This document shows, in pieces, positions 55,556 to 64,000 of a stretch of DNA of 64,000 bases. The stretch is taken from NCBI GenBank assembly GCA_020284085.1, contig JACEVL010000130.1, positions 4,507,558 to 4,571,557 of the forward strand, given 5' to 3'. The stretch is from Aporrectodea caliginosa. Its lineage: Eukaryota > Annelida > Clitellata > Crassiclitellata > Lumbricidae. A model generated the notes under the pieces. It was not told the origin of the DNA, did no database searches, and worked only from the letters and a program-made list of their open reading frames with translations. The translations under genes were made by a program, and so were the position numbers. Every line of letters begins with the position of its first letter. The stretch's first letter is position 1.

Positions 55556-56059
55556 CCCTATGACGCACACCTTCCTGGCTAACACATTTAGCACACCTGG
55601 GGTCTAATAGACCCCACCGATAACACGGGTGGCATTTATACCATTTTAATAGAAAGTATGTATGTATGTATGTATGCGTGGATGTATGTATATATGCATG
55701 TGTGCATGTATGTATGTATATGTATGTATGCATGTATGCATGTGTGTATGTCTGTATGTATGTGTGTATTTGTGTATGTAACGTAGCCTGGAATATATCA
55801 TAGTCGATGGGCGAATCAATGTTACAGCCTTGGGTCTGCTGGACCCCAGGTGTGCTAAATACATGTATGCCCTAGTGTCTTTCTTATTTTTGTATAATCG
55901 AACCAAGAATTCTAAACTCTTCGAATTTTTCCATAAATGTAGAGGGATGAATTGCTGAGGAATTTGAATTATTTCAGATTTTTTGTATCAACGTAGCTAT
56001 TCAAGAAAGTTTCATCGATGGGGTCTACATGTAATGGACCCCAGGTGTGCGTCATAGGG
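55556..56059. mobile_element. Non-autonomous piggyBac-type element 3 (TTAA target)
   Basis: TTAA at 55552-55555 and 56060-56063. Inverted ends are CCCTATGACGCACACC and GGTGTGCGTCATAGGG, perfect over 16 bp. Palindromes GGGGTCTAATAGACCCC (55599-55615), GGGTC...GACCCC (55832-55847) and GGGGTC...GACCCC (56020-56042) recur inside. The CCAGGTGTGC phrase is repeated next to them. No coding sequence; a microsatellite fills the centre. Confidence 0.92.
55656..55785. repeat. TGTA/TATG tetranucleotide microsatellite
   Basis: GTATGTATGTATGTATG units with GCATG and GTGTG variants, inside piggyBac-type element 3. Confidence 0.93.
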
Positions 56060-56063
56060 TTAA

Positions 56064-56160
56064 ACAACTAATCAACTCCGCCATTGCTCTTATTCTGGTA
56101 GTGCCAGTCCAAGGCCTGGAAAAAGGAGGAGGACGACGTCAACGGCCATAAGATGTCGCT
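56064..56160. repeat. Sense module D with module A end
   Basis: AACTCCGCCATTGCTCTTAT, AGTGCCAGTCCAAGGCCTGG, AAAAAGGAGGAGGACGACG, then CATAAGATGTCGCTTAATG. The D-to-A junction is direct. Confidence 0.7.
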
Positions 56161-56530
56161 TAATGCCATGCTGTGTCCTCGGCTTGACCTCCCTGATTCT
56201 GACCTGGAACGGACAAAACAACCCGGATATTGGGGATATGATTTGATATATCGCCGGTATACAAACTGCTCACTATGACACAGTTTTTGATTAGCGTTGA
56301 GCAAGATTTCGAAGATTTACCTGTAAAGTTACATCCATCGCAATCCAGTCCAGCAGCTTCTGTCTCCATCTTCTTCTTGTCCTCAAGCCCGCCACTTTGC
56401 CATCAATAACGGTTATCAAGAGAGTGAGTCTCCTCTCGGGATATGACTGATTCAGTTTTTGCAGTTGCTCCCTTATTATGGCTATCATAGTTTGTTCAGT
56501 CCACTTTTCGGATCCAAATAACCCCACGAG
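56160..56530 (-). mobile_element. RTE-like LINE C-terminal fragment and 3' UTR
   Basis: On the minus strand: LFGSEKWTEQTMIAIIREQ, RRLTLLITVIDGKVAGLRTR, RRWRQKLLDWIAMDVTLQ and a frame break, then the 3' UTR shared with 28.95-29.06 and 59.76-59.86 kb (GCCGGTATACAAACTGC region, GTTTTGTCCGTTCCAGGTC, GGAGGTCAAGCCGAGGAC). The xGRRRRKxLDW signature is typical of RTE-like ORF ends. Confidence 0.7.
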
Positions 56531-56569
56531 ATAAAGTAACGGAGAATAACTTTATGTGCATGTGATGGG

Positions 56570-56835
56570 TGCTCGATAGTGTTGTGGTTAACGTGCTGGA
56601 CTGTCAACAGAGAGTTCTGGGGTTCAAATACCTCCCCAGGGCAGAAATTTTGCTCGAGATTTGCTGCTGCACCTGCATTCCCTAACCAACTCAGCTATAA
56701 TGAGTACACTGATCGTACGCTGTTGGTGGGAAATGAGACGGCGCGGAAGAGAACTGGCCATACGACTGCATATGCTGAGGCTAAGAAAATGAAGTCGCTA
56801 ATACTTCATACCCGTGAGTGCGTCAATGCTAGCTT
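56570..56835 (+). mobile_element. tRNA-derived SINE (family 2), most complete copy
   Basis: tRNA-like head: GCTCGATAGTGTTGTGGTTA (box A), GGACTGTCAACAG and TCTGGGGTTCAAATACC (box B). Body: CAGGGCAGAAATTTTGCTCG, CAGCTATAATGAGTACACTG, GGTGGGAAATGAGACGG, ATGCTGAGGCTAAGAAAATG and AAGTCGCTAATACTTCATAC. Not a functional tRNA: there is no acceptor-stem pairing. Confidence 0.8.
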
Positions 56836-56857
56836 GCCTCTCAATATCTGGTTGGTG

Positions 56858-57165
56858 TAATTCTTCGGCCTCACTCAGCTTCCTCCCACCGTCCACTTCG
56901 TTCCTGCAATAGACTTGACCTCTTGGTTCCCCGTAGTAGAACTGCTATGGCTCAAGCTCGTTCCTTTGTTTCAATTGGTCCCTCTCTTTGGAATGCTCTT
57001 TCTCCTTCTGTTCGCTCTAAAATTCTCTCTGGCAGTCTCTCTTCTTCCTTCGCTTTTCTTAAAACCTGTTTATTTTCGCGGGGCTTAGCACACTGGGAGC
57101 GCTTCTGAACGGTTCACCCTATGAGAGGCGCTTTACAAATATTTAAATACGATACCATACGATAA
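56858..57165 (+). mobile_element. CR1/L2-type LINE 3' end
   Basis: LDLLVPRSRTAMAQARSF-like coding sequence (frame open from 56923), SIGPSLWNALSPSVR and LAHWERF before the stop. Then CTATGAGAGGCGCTTTACAA and an ATACGATACCATACGATA tail. Frame break near 56920. It belongs to the same family as 35.86-35.99 kb. Confidence 0.88.
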
Positions 57166-57295
57166 TGGTAGTAGTAGTAGTTTCAGTTTAACGACACTGT
57201 GTGATAACAAAGATCATTAGCGTCACCCTCCTCCTTCATCCAGGCTTGGGACTGGCACTGAGAGAGTACGATCAGTGGCGGAGTTTCGGAGTCCA
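57166..57295. repeat. Well-preserved antisense module D
   Basis: GTAGTAGTAGTAGTTTCAG then TTTAACGACACTGTGTGATA, GTCACCCTCCTCCTTCATCC, GGCTTGGGACTGGCACTG and CAGTGGCGGAGTTTCGGAG. The GTA run marks its tail. It starts right at the LINE tail. One of the cleanest copies, with 26.89, 36.55 and 45.24 kb. Confidence 0.85.
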
Positions 57296-58303
57296 ATACG
57301 ATTCTTTCAAAATATGCCTCTCGCGCCAAAATTTAGGTTATGCAATTGCTTGTAGTGGCTGTAACTATTTTGGGATCAATAGAGTTTTGTTCGGTTCTCT
57401 TAAGTTTAGACACCTTTAAAAAGGTTTAAGTCATGGCTATAAATTGTTCCAAACGCCTTCGAATAGTCGACTAGATGGGCCTTTGTGCTCTACATGAATG
57501 CAAAATACAGGGCGCTTAACAATAATTACCAAGGCAAAAATGTAATGAAAAGAAAGTAGATTAATATTTTTACCTTTAGAAATTTACTTTCCGTGCGACC
57601 CATTTTTCTTGAAGCATATGCAATTATTAGTATCTAATTCCAGGGTGTTATTAGTATGGTATTAATATCTAATATGAACAGTATGTTATTAGTGTTTAAA
57701 TACTGTATAACGTTATCTATTAATCTGACTTATCTGTTCATTTGAAGGCGTTTTAATACTTTCAGCTTATGCAGTATAATACTGTTTCATCACTGTCACG
57801 TTGAATACAAATATCATCCTATAATAATGCATAATTTTATATAAGACTCTCATGTCTCACGGTCATAGTCAACAGTACTAAAAAATAGTTACCTAAGTAA
57901 CCATGTCTCCACATCTTTGGTACTTGGCCATAAGTTATAAATTGTTGGTTTGTGTATGTAAGGTAAAGACGCAAAAATAGACACAGAGGCAACCAGGCGA
58001 GAAGCAAACGAAACTGTGGAACGAAAGTTACATCAAAATGAACTGAATTATATCAATTAAAAGATGTCAAAGGCCTTTGTAGCTAAACAATGGATTACTA
58101 CTACTTAATGGTCTATCTTAAAGCCGCAAGATGTCGGTAAAACTATAGATTTATTACTACAATATGTAATTGAAGTGCCAGTTAAAAACACCTGTAATAT
58201 GAACGCTTATACTCCGCGCTATAATAGGCCTACATAACATGTAGGCCCATTATAATAGCGCAAAGTGAAAGCAAATGCGAAAATTGATTATAATATAGAG
58301 ATC
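57296..58303. repeat. Background paralogous to 38.85-39.2 kb, then AT-rich
   Basis: TTATGCAATTGCTTGTAGTG and ACACCTTTAAAAAGG match 38.88-38.97 and 39.63-39.73 kb. From about 57560 the sequence is AT-rich with weak A fragments (about 58060-58140). Confidence 0.55.
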
Positions 58304-58380
58304 GAATAGAGATCGAGCAAATGCGAAAATTGATTATAATATTATTATAATCAATTTTCGCATTTGCTCGATCTCTATTC
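58304..58380. repeat. Perfect hairpin, 37-bp arms and 3-base loop
   Basis: 58304-58340 and 58344-58380 are exact reverse complements around ATT. The left arm's GCAAATGCGAAAATTGATT segment is also a direct repeat of 58271-58296. Confidence 0.95.
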
Positions 58381-58764
58381 ATTTCATAAGTAGAAACAAA
58401 ATAAAATTACTACATGTAGATCAATTATTGCCAGTTATCTTCTACTGGTTCTCTGCCTCCTAGGAAGGTTCAAATGTCCGACGTCGCCATGTAACTCGCT
58501 TTCATAAACATCTCTAAAACGTCAACGCTCCACGCTATATAAAAGTCAATCCTCGCACGCAAATGACTTTGATCTCTATTCATTTCGCAGGCAGCCGCAG
58601 GATGTCATTGAAAACAAAATCATGTTACTACAATTTTATGTGGGTGATATAATCCTACGCCACTACTTAATCAACGACCGTAATTAATAACTTGCCTTGT
58701 CAGTATACATGTATATCTTCATCTGTTTAGTTAAGATACATGTTAACAACATTATCTTCAAGGC
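58381..58764. repeat. Background paralogous to 41.1-41.5 kb
   Basis: CCTACGCCACTACTTAATCA (about 58652) and TTGTCAGTATACATGTATAT correspond to the 41.44-41.49 kb segment; also a short A module (about 58595). Confidence 0.5.
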
Positions 58765-59190
58765 CAGCCAATCACAATGTACACTCTCCGTGTCTTGGTT
58801 GCCTATGGTTTGTCAGGTCCAAAGCTAGAAGACGGCGTCAGTGCAACTACACAGTTGCACGGATGTTGTATGCGACTCCTGTGTGGTGAGGGTTCGTTGG
58901 ACATGAGGAACGGGTTCGATTCCAGGCGATAATAAGACGACTGGTTCGAGTGGGCTTTCTCCTGGATTCATTTAAAAGCTTCGAACAACTATGTCAGTGC
59001 GCAGACTCCCGTCTCTTCTCGGCCATAATTAACGACCCTGATCATGTACTATGGACTATTACCCCCGATTAAAGCAGCTATAATACTATATGCGTCCTCG
59101 TGCCCATACAGTTATTCCCGCTGCTGACAGTTTGGCCGTAAAACATTTATTATTAGGATGCTTTACTCTTGACTAAAACACTGTATGCTG
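58765..59190 (+). mobile_element. LINE fragment, RT C-terminal region
   Basis: Frame-broken relative of 37.8-38.4 kb: a YTLRVLVAYGLSGP-like stretch, ARMLYATPVW, ATAAGACGACTGGTTCGAGT, CAGACTCCCGTCTCTTCTCG and a GACTGTATGC-like end. Frameshifts and stops throughout. It is absent from the paralogous background at 41.5 kb. Confidence 0.75.
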
Positions 59191-60235
59191 CACAGTTTGA
59201 AAAACAATTGAAATTAAAATGTAACATTTGAGATTAAAGGCCATTGTAGAATGTAGCCTAATCCAAAATGCGGTTAGCAATTGGTGCACTAAGGGATATA
59301 TTTACTTACTTTAATTCACTTCAGTGAGATATAACATACTCAGCTACTCGTGACTATTCAATTAAGCCTTGGTTTAAAGTAGCCTACTTTTAATCTGAAT
59401 GTTGATTGTCTTTGTTTTTTAATGGAACCCTCATCTAGATGATCATAGTTTAGTTGGATCTAGATCCATTCAGGGTCTCCTATTGTGGTGCTTCTAATCA
59501 CAGCATGGAATGTTTGTAGGGCCTACATCCTGAATCTGTTGAAACGGTGGAAATAAAACTTTTAGATAGATTGATTGATTGAAATTGTGAGATTGATAGT
59601 TTAACGAGGAGCTGCTTAATTCCCATCCATCTTTTGTCGCTAAAGTGTTCAGTTTGCAATTTCTACTCACGACTGAAAACCGAACTCTGCAAGCTGTCCT
59701 ATCCTCATTCTACTCATGCGCCACCACACGAAAACCATCATCACCAATAGCCACGGTAGCATCATATTGTCTCCTCGGCTTGACCTTCCCGAATTCTGAC
59801 CTGGCACCGGAACGAACAAAACATGATCATTGCGGACTTGATTTGATATAGCGCCGGTGCTAAACTGGTCAAGTCTGGATAATGGATGATGGAGACGGTT
59901 ATCATAATTAATTTTATGTTCGAATGATACCAGCCTCAAGCGCGTTCTCCGCCTTTATCCTGGCTATTGAGCGGCAGTACCAGTCCCAAGCTATTATAAT
60001 GGAGGAGGGAGACGCTTATCCTAATGTTTTAACACAGCCTCATTAACAAAGTGGTAGCTGTTAAAAGAACTGTTTTCTATCGACATCAACATCCTTTAAC
60101 AAAATAAAATATCGTTATGCATTAAATACGATTAAAATATTAACCTGCTTCAACACCTTAAAATTGGCGTTCAAAGAATCTATATGCACTGTTTTTTCTT
60201 TGGTTCAATCGGATCATAGTTACTGTCCTTCACTT
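59191..60235. repeat. Background paralogous to 41.93-42.9 kb
   Basis: CTACTCGTGACTATTCAATT (about 59342), GGTCTCCTATTGTGGTGC (59469), GATTGATTGAAATTGTGAG (59573), an antisense RTE-like LINE UTR (59745-59865), a D-like stretch (59865-59915), sense D (about 59960-60050), A and B (60060-60170). Confidence 0.65.
59745..59865 (-). mobile_element. RTE-like LINE 3' UTR remnant
   Basis: TCTCCTCGGCTTGACCTTCC, GAATTCTGACCTGGCACCGG and TTTGATATAGCGCCGGTGC. Same UTR as 56.17-56.27 kb. Confidence 0.65.
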
Positions 60236-60720
60236 TACGCAACAAAGACTGACGTAATCAGGCCAATGGCATAAATTCCTATAATTGCAACATAATTTTA
60301 CTGTATGTCAGTCTATTCGTCCCTTCGTCTGTATTATATCTGTTCCCTGAGATAATGTTTTGGTGTGTCTTGGTGTTAGTTTGTGTGTAACAGTGTTGGA
60401 ATAAATAGTAATTGTGACTATTTAAATAGAATAGCAAATGGAACCTGTAAAAACTGTTTAAATAGTACTTAAAATAGTAAATAGCAGTGTGCTAATTCAA
60501 ATATCACATGATCATTAAAAAACTTTTTATTTATTATCATTTTCAGTCGCAGATAATTGTGCAGAAAGTTTTCAGTTTTCTACAGGTTAACTTTAAGCGA
60601 GTGAGTGTGCGCGCGTGTGTGTGTGTGTAAGTGTGTTAGATATAGGCCAACGCGATAAGAGCGTTTAAAAAACCTGCAGCATAAAACAACATTTCCGGTA
60701 CAAGATCTTGGGTTTCCAAA
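60236..60720. other. Stretch without recognised repeats
   Basis: AT-rich, with a local AAATAGTAAATAG phrase and a short GTGTGTGTGTGTGTAAGTG run at about 60617. Nothing else is identified. Confidence 0.5.
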
Positions 60721-60724
60721 ACTC

Positions 60725-61060
60725 AGCAACGACGTGCTCCCAAGTATCTTTGTGATCAGATGCGCAATCCACCTCTGCTGTTTCTCGTCGACCTATTCGC
60801 TCTCTAGACCGTCTTCATCTCTTTGTCCCTCGGACAAGGGCTGCTATGCCTTTGCTGTTGTGGATGCTTACTATTGGAATTACCTTTCCCGCGCTTTACA
60901 CTCTAAGATTTGGACTTAGGTCTCTCCGTCATCTGCCCGCTGCTTGAAGACTCTATCTTATTCTCTTAGAGCTGTCACGATGAGAGCGCCCCATTATACG
61001 TTATACTGCTAAAGACTTTTACAAATTTGCAAATGCAATACAGTACAATACATGGATTAG
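60725..61060 (+). mobile_element. CR1/L2-type LINE 3' end, decayed
   Basis: CTCTAGACCGTCTTCATCTC and TTTGTCCCTCGGACAAGGGC encode a SLDRLHLFVPRTRA-like stretch, then YYWNYLSRALHSKI (the GPxxWNxLP box degraded). The end is GAGAGCGCCCCATTATACG and an AATGCAATACAGTACAATAC tail. Confidence 0.75.
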
Positions 61061-61261
61061 AGGCCTACATATAGCATGTAATAAATCAAGATGAACTCAA
61101 TAATGTATAAATATATCAACACATTTCAAATTATTTGATATGACAACAGGCGATCTCGCTGCATCAGTGGACACCCTTTGTTCATAAAAGTTTCACGCTA
61201 TAAATAGCTATGAACATCACGCCAATTATATCATGAACATCACGCCAATTAAATATCAAAA
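61061..61261. repeat. Background with a B remnant and a short direct repeat
   Basis: A GGACACCCTTTGTTCATAA B-like stretch. TGAACATCACGCCAATTA occurs twice in tandem (about 61211 and 61234). Confidence 0.6.
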
Positions 61262-61349
61262 GAGCTGTAATATATTATGCCAAATCTAATCTTTGTCGGC
61301 GGGAACGGCTTACGTTGTCATAAGCTGCCGTTAAACTGTGGATCCAAAA
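61262..61349 (+). mobile_element. Micro-SINE copy 12
   Basis: GAGCTGTAATATATTATGCC (a small internal duplication) to GTGGATCCAAAA. Flanks CCAATTAAATATCA (61245) and CCAATTATATCAC (61350) fit a 12-14 bp duplication with later changes. Confidence 0.88.
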
Positions 61350-62517
61350 CCAATTATATCACTGTGTCGGTTCTTTCTGCATCGCGCCCGCAACGATTCT
61401 GACTGAGAGGTTAGCAACATTATAATATGAACAATGCTGTACTATAACGAAGATTATAAATGTTGCCCTCCTTCTTTGTCCAATCTTTGGACTTGCACCA
61501 CGAGAGAGCAACAATTAAATTAAATTCGATGTTTGTAGTAGTAGTTTCAAGTATTTAACGACATCTGGTGGCTGCCAGAGCCGTTAAACTCGACCTTTCT
61601 TTTCTCTTAGACCAAATAAATCTTCGTGTGGATCGGGTGAATCCAAGGTTTAACATCTTTTTGCAACAAACGGGTTGACGTCGGCAGAAATCATTCTGGC
61701 ATAATACAGTTTTTCCTTTTCTTATGGCTTGTTAGTTGCTGTGTAACGACGCTGTATAATAGCAAAGATGACTCGCGTCGCCCTCCTCATTTATCCCGGC
61801 TTCGGACCGGCACCACCAGTAGCGTGCTAAGTGCATTGACGCTGACATTACCCTATTTATAGGCTAGGTGCTTATGAAGCAAGTGCTAGTCGCAAGATGT
61901 CGTTAAACTCACAGTACAGCGAGAAATGATACTATCTGCTAAGACACCTTTAATTATCTTTCAACGAACGCTATATATATTGACATTTTCCAACTATCCT
62001 TGTTTCATGACTAATCTTCAACCGTCCACTGATTAGAGTTTCATTATAATATTGTAATATGAAGTAAGGTTGACATTATCAGCCCTAGCAGCCATAAGGT
62101 ATCGTTAAACACTGGACTCTACCAGAGCTATCTTTATCGGTATATATATATGGCTATGTAATTATTCATAGTGTAACGACACCTCGTGGCTGCCAGGGAC
62201 GTTACATCAACAGCTTCTGATGCAAAGAAATCTTCATCTATAGGCGATTTAATTCCAACGTTAAGAGATTCTATCCGGTTTTACCACATATATTTAGACA
62301 TCATAAGTCTTTGGAATCAGAAGGAAAATTCTTCTGTGCAGTTCTCAGCTACATCGCTCATTAAACGTCTATAATTGAGTAAAGGATGTCATGAACTTTC
62401 TATTGAAGGAAAATGTGAAGCATGTATATTTAAAGATCTCTAAGTAGATCATAACATTATTAACATTGGTTAGGTTAGTTGTTCTTTAACGACGCTCTGC
62501 AGTGAGAAAGATGAGTG
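61350..62517 (+). repeat. Composite repeat unit, copy 4, upstream part
   Basis: Antisense D (about 61430-61500, 61735-61815), A (about 61890), B (61943), GACACCTCGTGGCTGCCAGG (about 62178), GAAATCTTCATCTATAGGCG, CATAACATTATTAACATTGG and the start of another antisense D (about 62480). Same order as copies 1-3. Confidence 0.65.
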
Positions 62518-62691
62518 CATGACCGTATTTGGGGGGAGTGTTTACCGGTTCGAACCCCTCCAAATAAGTTTCCGATTTTTTTATGTTTTAACATGTGAAA
62601 TACCAAAAAACTTAATTTTTGCGACCATCTCCAATGAAAATCCTCCACTAAATCTTAAAACCCTCCGAAATTTTTGTGGCTAACGCCCATG
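62518..62691. mobile_element. hAT-like MITE with 8-bp target-site duplication
   Basis: Flanked by GATGAGTG at 62510-62517 and 62692-62699, splitting an antisense module D. Starts CATGACCGTATTTGGGGGG and ends GTGGCTAACGCCCATG. The GGCGTxAGCCAC-type end resembles common invertebrate hAT-type MITEs. Contains a chance GGTTCGAACCCC. Confidence 0.7.
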
Positions 62692-62699
62692 GATGAGTG

Positions 62700-63060
62700 G
62701 TGTCATCTTCTTTCTTTATCCGGACTTGTGACTGGCACCAACAGAATAGCGTCAGTGGCGGTGTCAAGTCCGTTGACAAAGACTTTATCCAGGTGCTGTT
62801 GAGGGAGGTGGAATCGGTTGCTAATGTTAAACTCAATTTGTATATAAATTCCACTTACCTCCCTCACTGTTTCTTCTGCAAACACCTTCCACCTTAGCCG
62901 TCTGACTGTCTGCCTGCCTGCCTGCCTGCCTCACCCTTTGAGTCTTGACCTGGAACCGATTCTTACCCCCCCCTCCCACTCGGCTTTCGCCTTTGTTTTG
63001 ACTGAGCACCTGTGAATTAGCTGCTTTCCGCGACTTAGCCTTTTGGGTACTGTAGAAATT
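62700..63060. other. End of module D, then unassigned sequence
   Basis: Module D ends and AGCGTCAGTGGCGGTGTCAA (62748) continues the composite unit to about 62860. 62900-63050 is C/T-rich with CTGCCTGCCTGCCTGCCTG (about 62909) and no recognised element. Confidence 0.45.
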
Positions 63061-63127
63061 TTGTGTAGGAAAATTGAGCAAGTCCTTCGCCAATAATAAT
63101 TGTTCAGCGCCTTCGATTAATGCTTGG
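63061..63127 (+). mobile_element. SINE (family 3) partial
   Basis: TTGAGCAAGTCCTTCGCC and AATTGTTCAGCGCC match the SINE body at 23.35-23.40 kb in opposite orientation. Confidence 0.6.
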
Positions 63128-63142
63128 TAATTAGAGATAGTA

Positions 63143-63236
63143 CCGTCGATTCGATGAATCCTAGCGACCGTCGTAGTCAACCTTCTCCACGTGTTCCGAT
63201 CTCTCGTCGCCTCTCTCAGCTCCGGAAGCTTCATCT
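63143..63236 (-). mobile_element. 94-bp LINE stub with 15-bp target-site duplication
   Basis: Flanked by TAATTAGAGATAGTA at 63128-63142 and 63237-63251, a perfect duplication. The minus strand encodes MKLPELREATRDRNTWRRLT followed by TTVARIHRIDG, resembling the DRxxWRxLV end of LINE ORFs. It is an extreme 5' truncation inserted beside the SINE body. Confidence 0.8.
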
Positions 63237-63267
63237 TAATTAGAGATAGTAGGGCTTAATAAATGCG

Positions 63268-63547
<280 letters not shown>

Positions 63548-63559
63548 AAGAGAAGAGTG

Positions 63560-64000
63560 TACATCGTTTTTGAACTTTAAACAAAATATATACATACCCA
63601 CGCCATTGCTCAGCCTTTAACTCAACCATTGACCGTAATCACCTCTGGTTGTGCCAGTCCAAAACCTGGATGACGAGAGGGGGAAGCAAACGGTCATAGA
63701 AATTGCTGTTGAACACAGAAAGCTACAACCGTAAACTGAACCTTTGGACTACTAATGCTACTAATCGCTACTATATGCTTTAGAAAATTCTTATAGTATT
63801 TACGGAGGTCAGCTTAATGCCCATCCACAAACACCGTTCGTGATTGAAATTCCCTCAGGCACTTCTTTTTCTCCTGACTCAAAGGAGGACGGATTTCACC
63901 GTTGACTTTGCCTTCAATAACCTGTTTAATAAATGGTTTATTTACTCCGTTTGTAACCTCATTGGGTATCAATATCAATTTATCATCGGCAATGACCTCT
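63560..64000. repeat. Background block, D then the 2.2 kb/15.4 kb landmark
   Basis: Sense D at about 63640-63690 with an A-like end, then GCTTTAGAAAATTCTTATAG, TAATGCCCATCCACAAACAC and GTTTGTAACCTCATTGGG. It matches 2.20-2.41 and 15.40-15.61 kb and is cut by the window end. Confidence 0.65.

Noticed and set aside
56570..56650. Possible tRNA gene
   Set aside because: The same head occurs in several SINE copies. Stems do not pair well and it leads into SINE sequence.

Overview
The window looks like non-coding DNA from an animal genome, most likely a marine or other invertebrate. The evidence is many decayed non-LTR retrotransposons of CR1/L2, RTE and related types, tRNA-derived SINEs, hAT, mariner and piggyBac elements with correct target-site duplications, TTAGGG-type interstitial telomeric repeats, an AT-rich base composition, and no bacterial operon structure. 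The species cannot be fixed from the sequence. I found no convincing host protein-coding gene, no intact tRNA or rRNA gene and no CRISPR array. Every ORF with recognisable protein similarity is a transposon fragment.

The background is a mosaic of old, diverged repeats made from a few short modules. These are module D (about 85-125 bp, with GGAGGAGGGCGACGCTAATC in the middle and GTCGTTAAAC at its end, about 50 copies on both strands), module A (ACGGCCTTTGATG...GTCGTTAAAC), and module B (ACACCTTTAAA followed by a TATATA-rich stretch). Larger blocks keep a fixed module order and recur, notably at about 5.7-8.5, 34.1-37.6, 51.7-55.5 and 62.2-64 kb. Blocks at 1.74-2.41 and 14.93-15.61 kb, and at 38.7-42.9 and 57.3-60.2 kb, are also paralogous. 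A nearly identical 1.6-kb inverted duplication lies at 17.5-19.1 and 31.05-32.7 kb.

Younger elements are inserted in this background. The most distinctive is a tiny retroposon of about 82-92 bp, called a micro-SINE here. It has 12 copies, starts GAGCTGTAATATGCC, ends GCCGTTAAACTGTGGATCC, and carries a short ATCC- or CCAAT-type tail. Several copies have clear target-site duplications of 9-14 bp, and two are present in only one of a pair of paralogous blocks. Three different TTAA-flanked piggyBac-type elements (9701-10747, 51957-53776, 55556-56059) each carry three copies of a G/C-armed palindrome; the second keeps the decayed 3' part of a piggyBac transposase gene. A mariner-type element (46651-47611), two hAT-type elements (19365-19623, 22290-23122), a third hAT-like MITE (62518-62691), four SINE families and about 20 LINE fragments complete the set.

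Tandem repeats are abundant: trinucleotide arrays at 4.8, 8.9, 22.5 and 63.3 kb, tetranucleotide arrays at 8.6, 52.4 and 55.7 kb, and minisatellites of about 20 bp (9.9-10.4 kb), 40 bp (30.2 kb) and 21 bp (40.5-41.1 kb). The long low-complexity ORFs come from these arrays and are not genes. The candidate undescribed system is the family of very small retroposons that share a GTCGTTAAAC-type 3' end and appear to have built much of this region.
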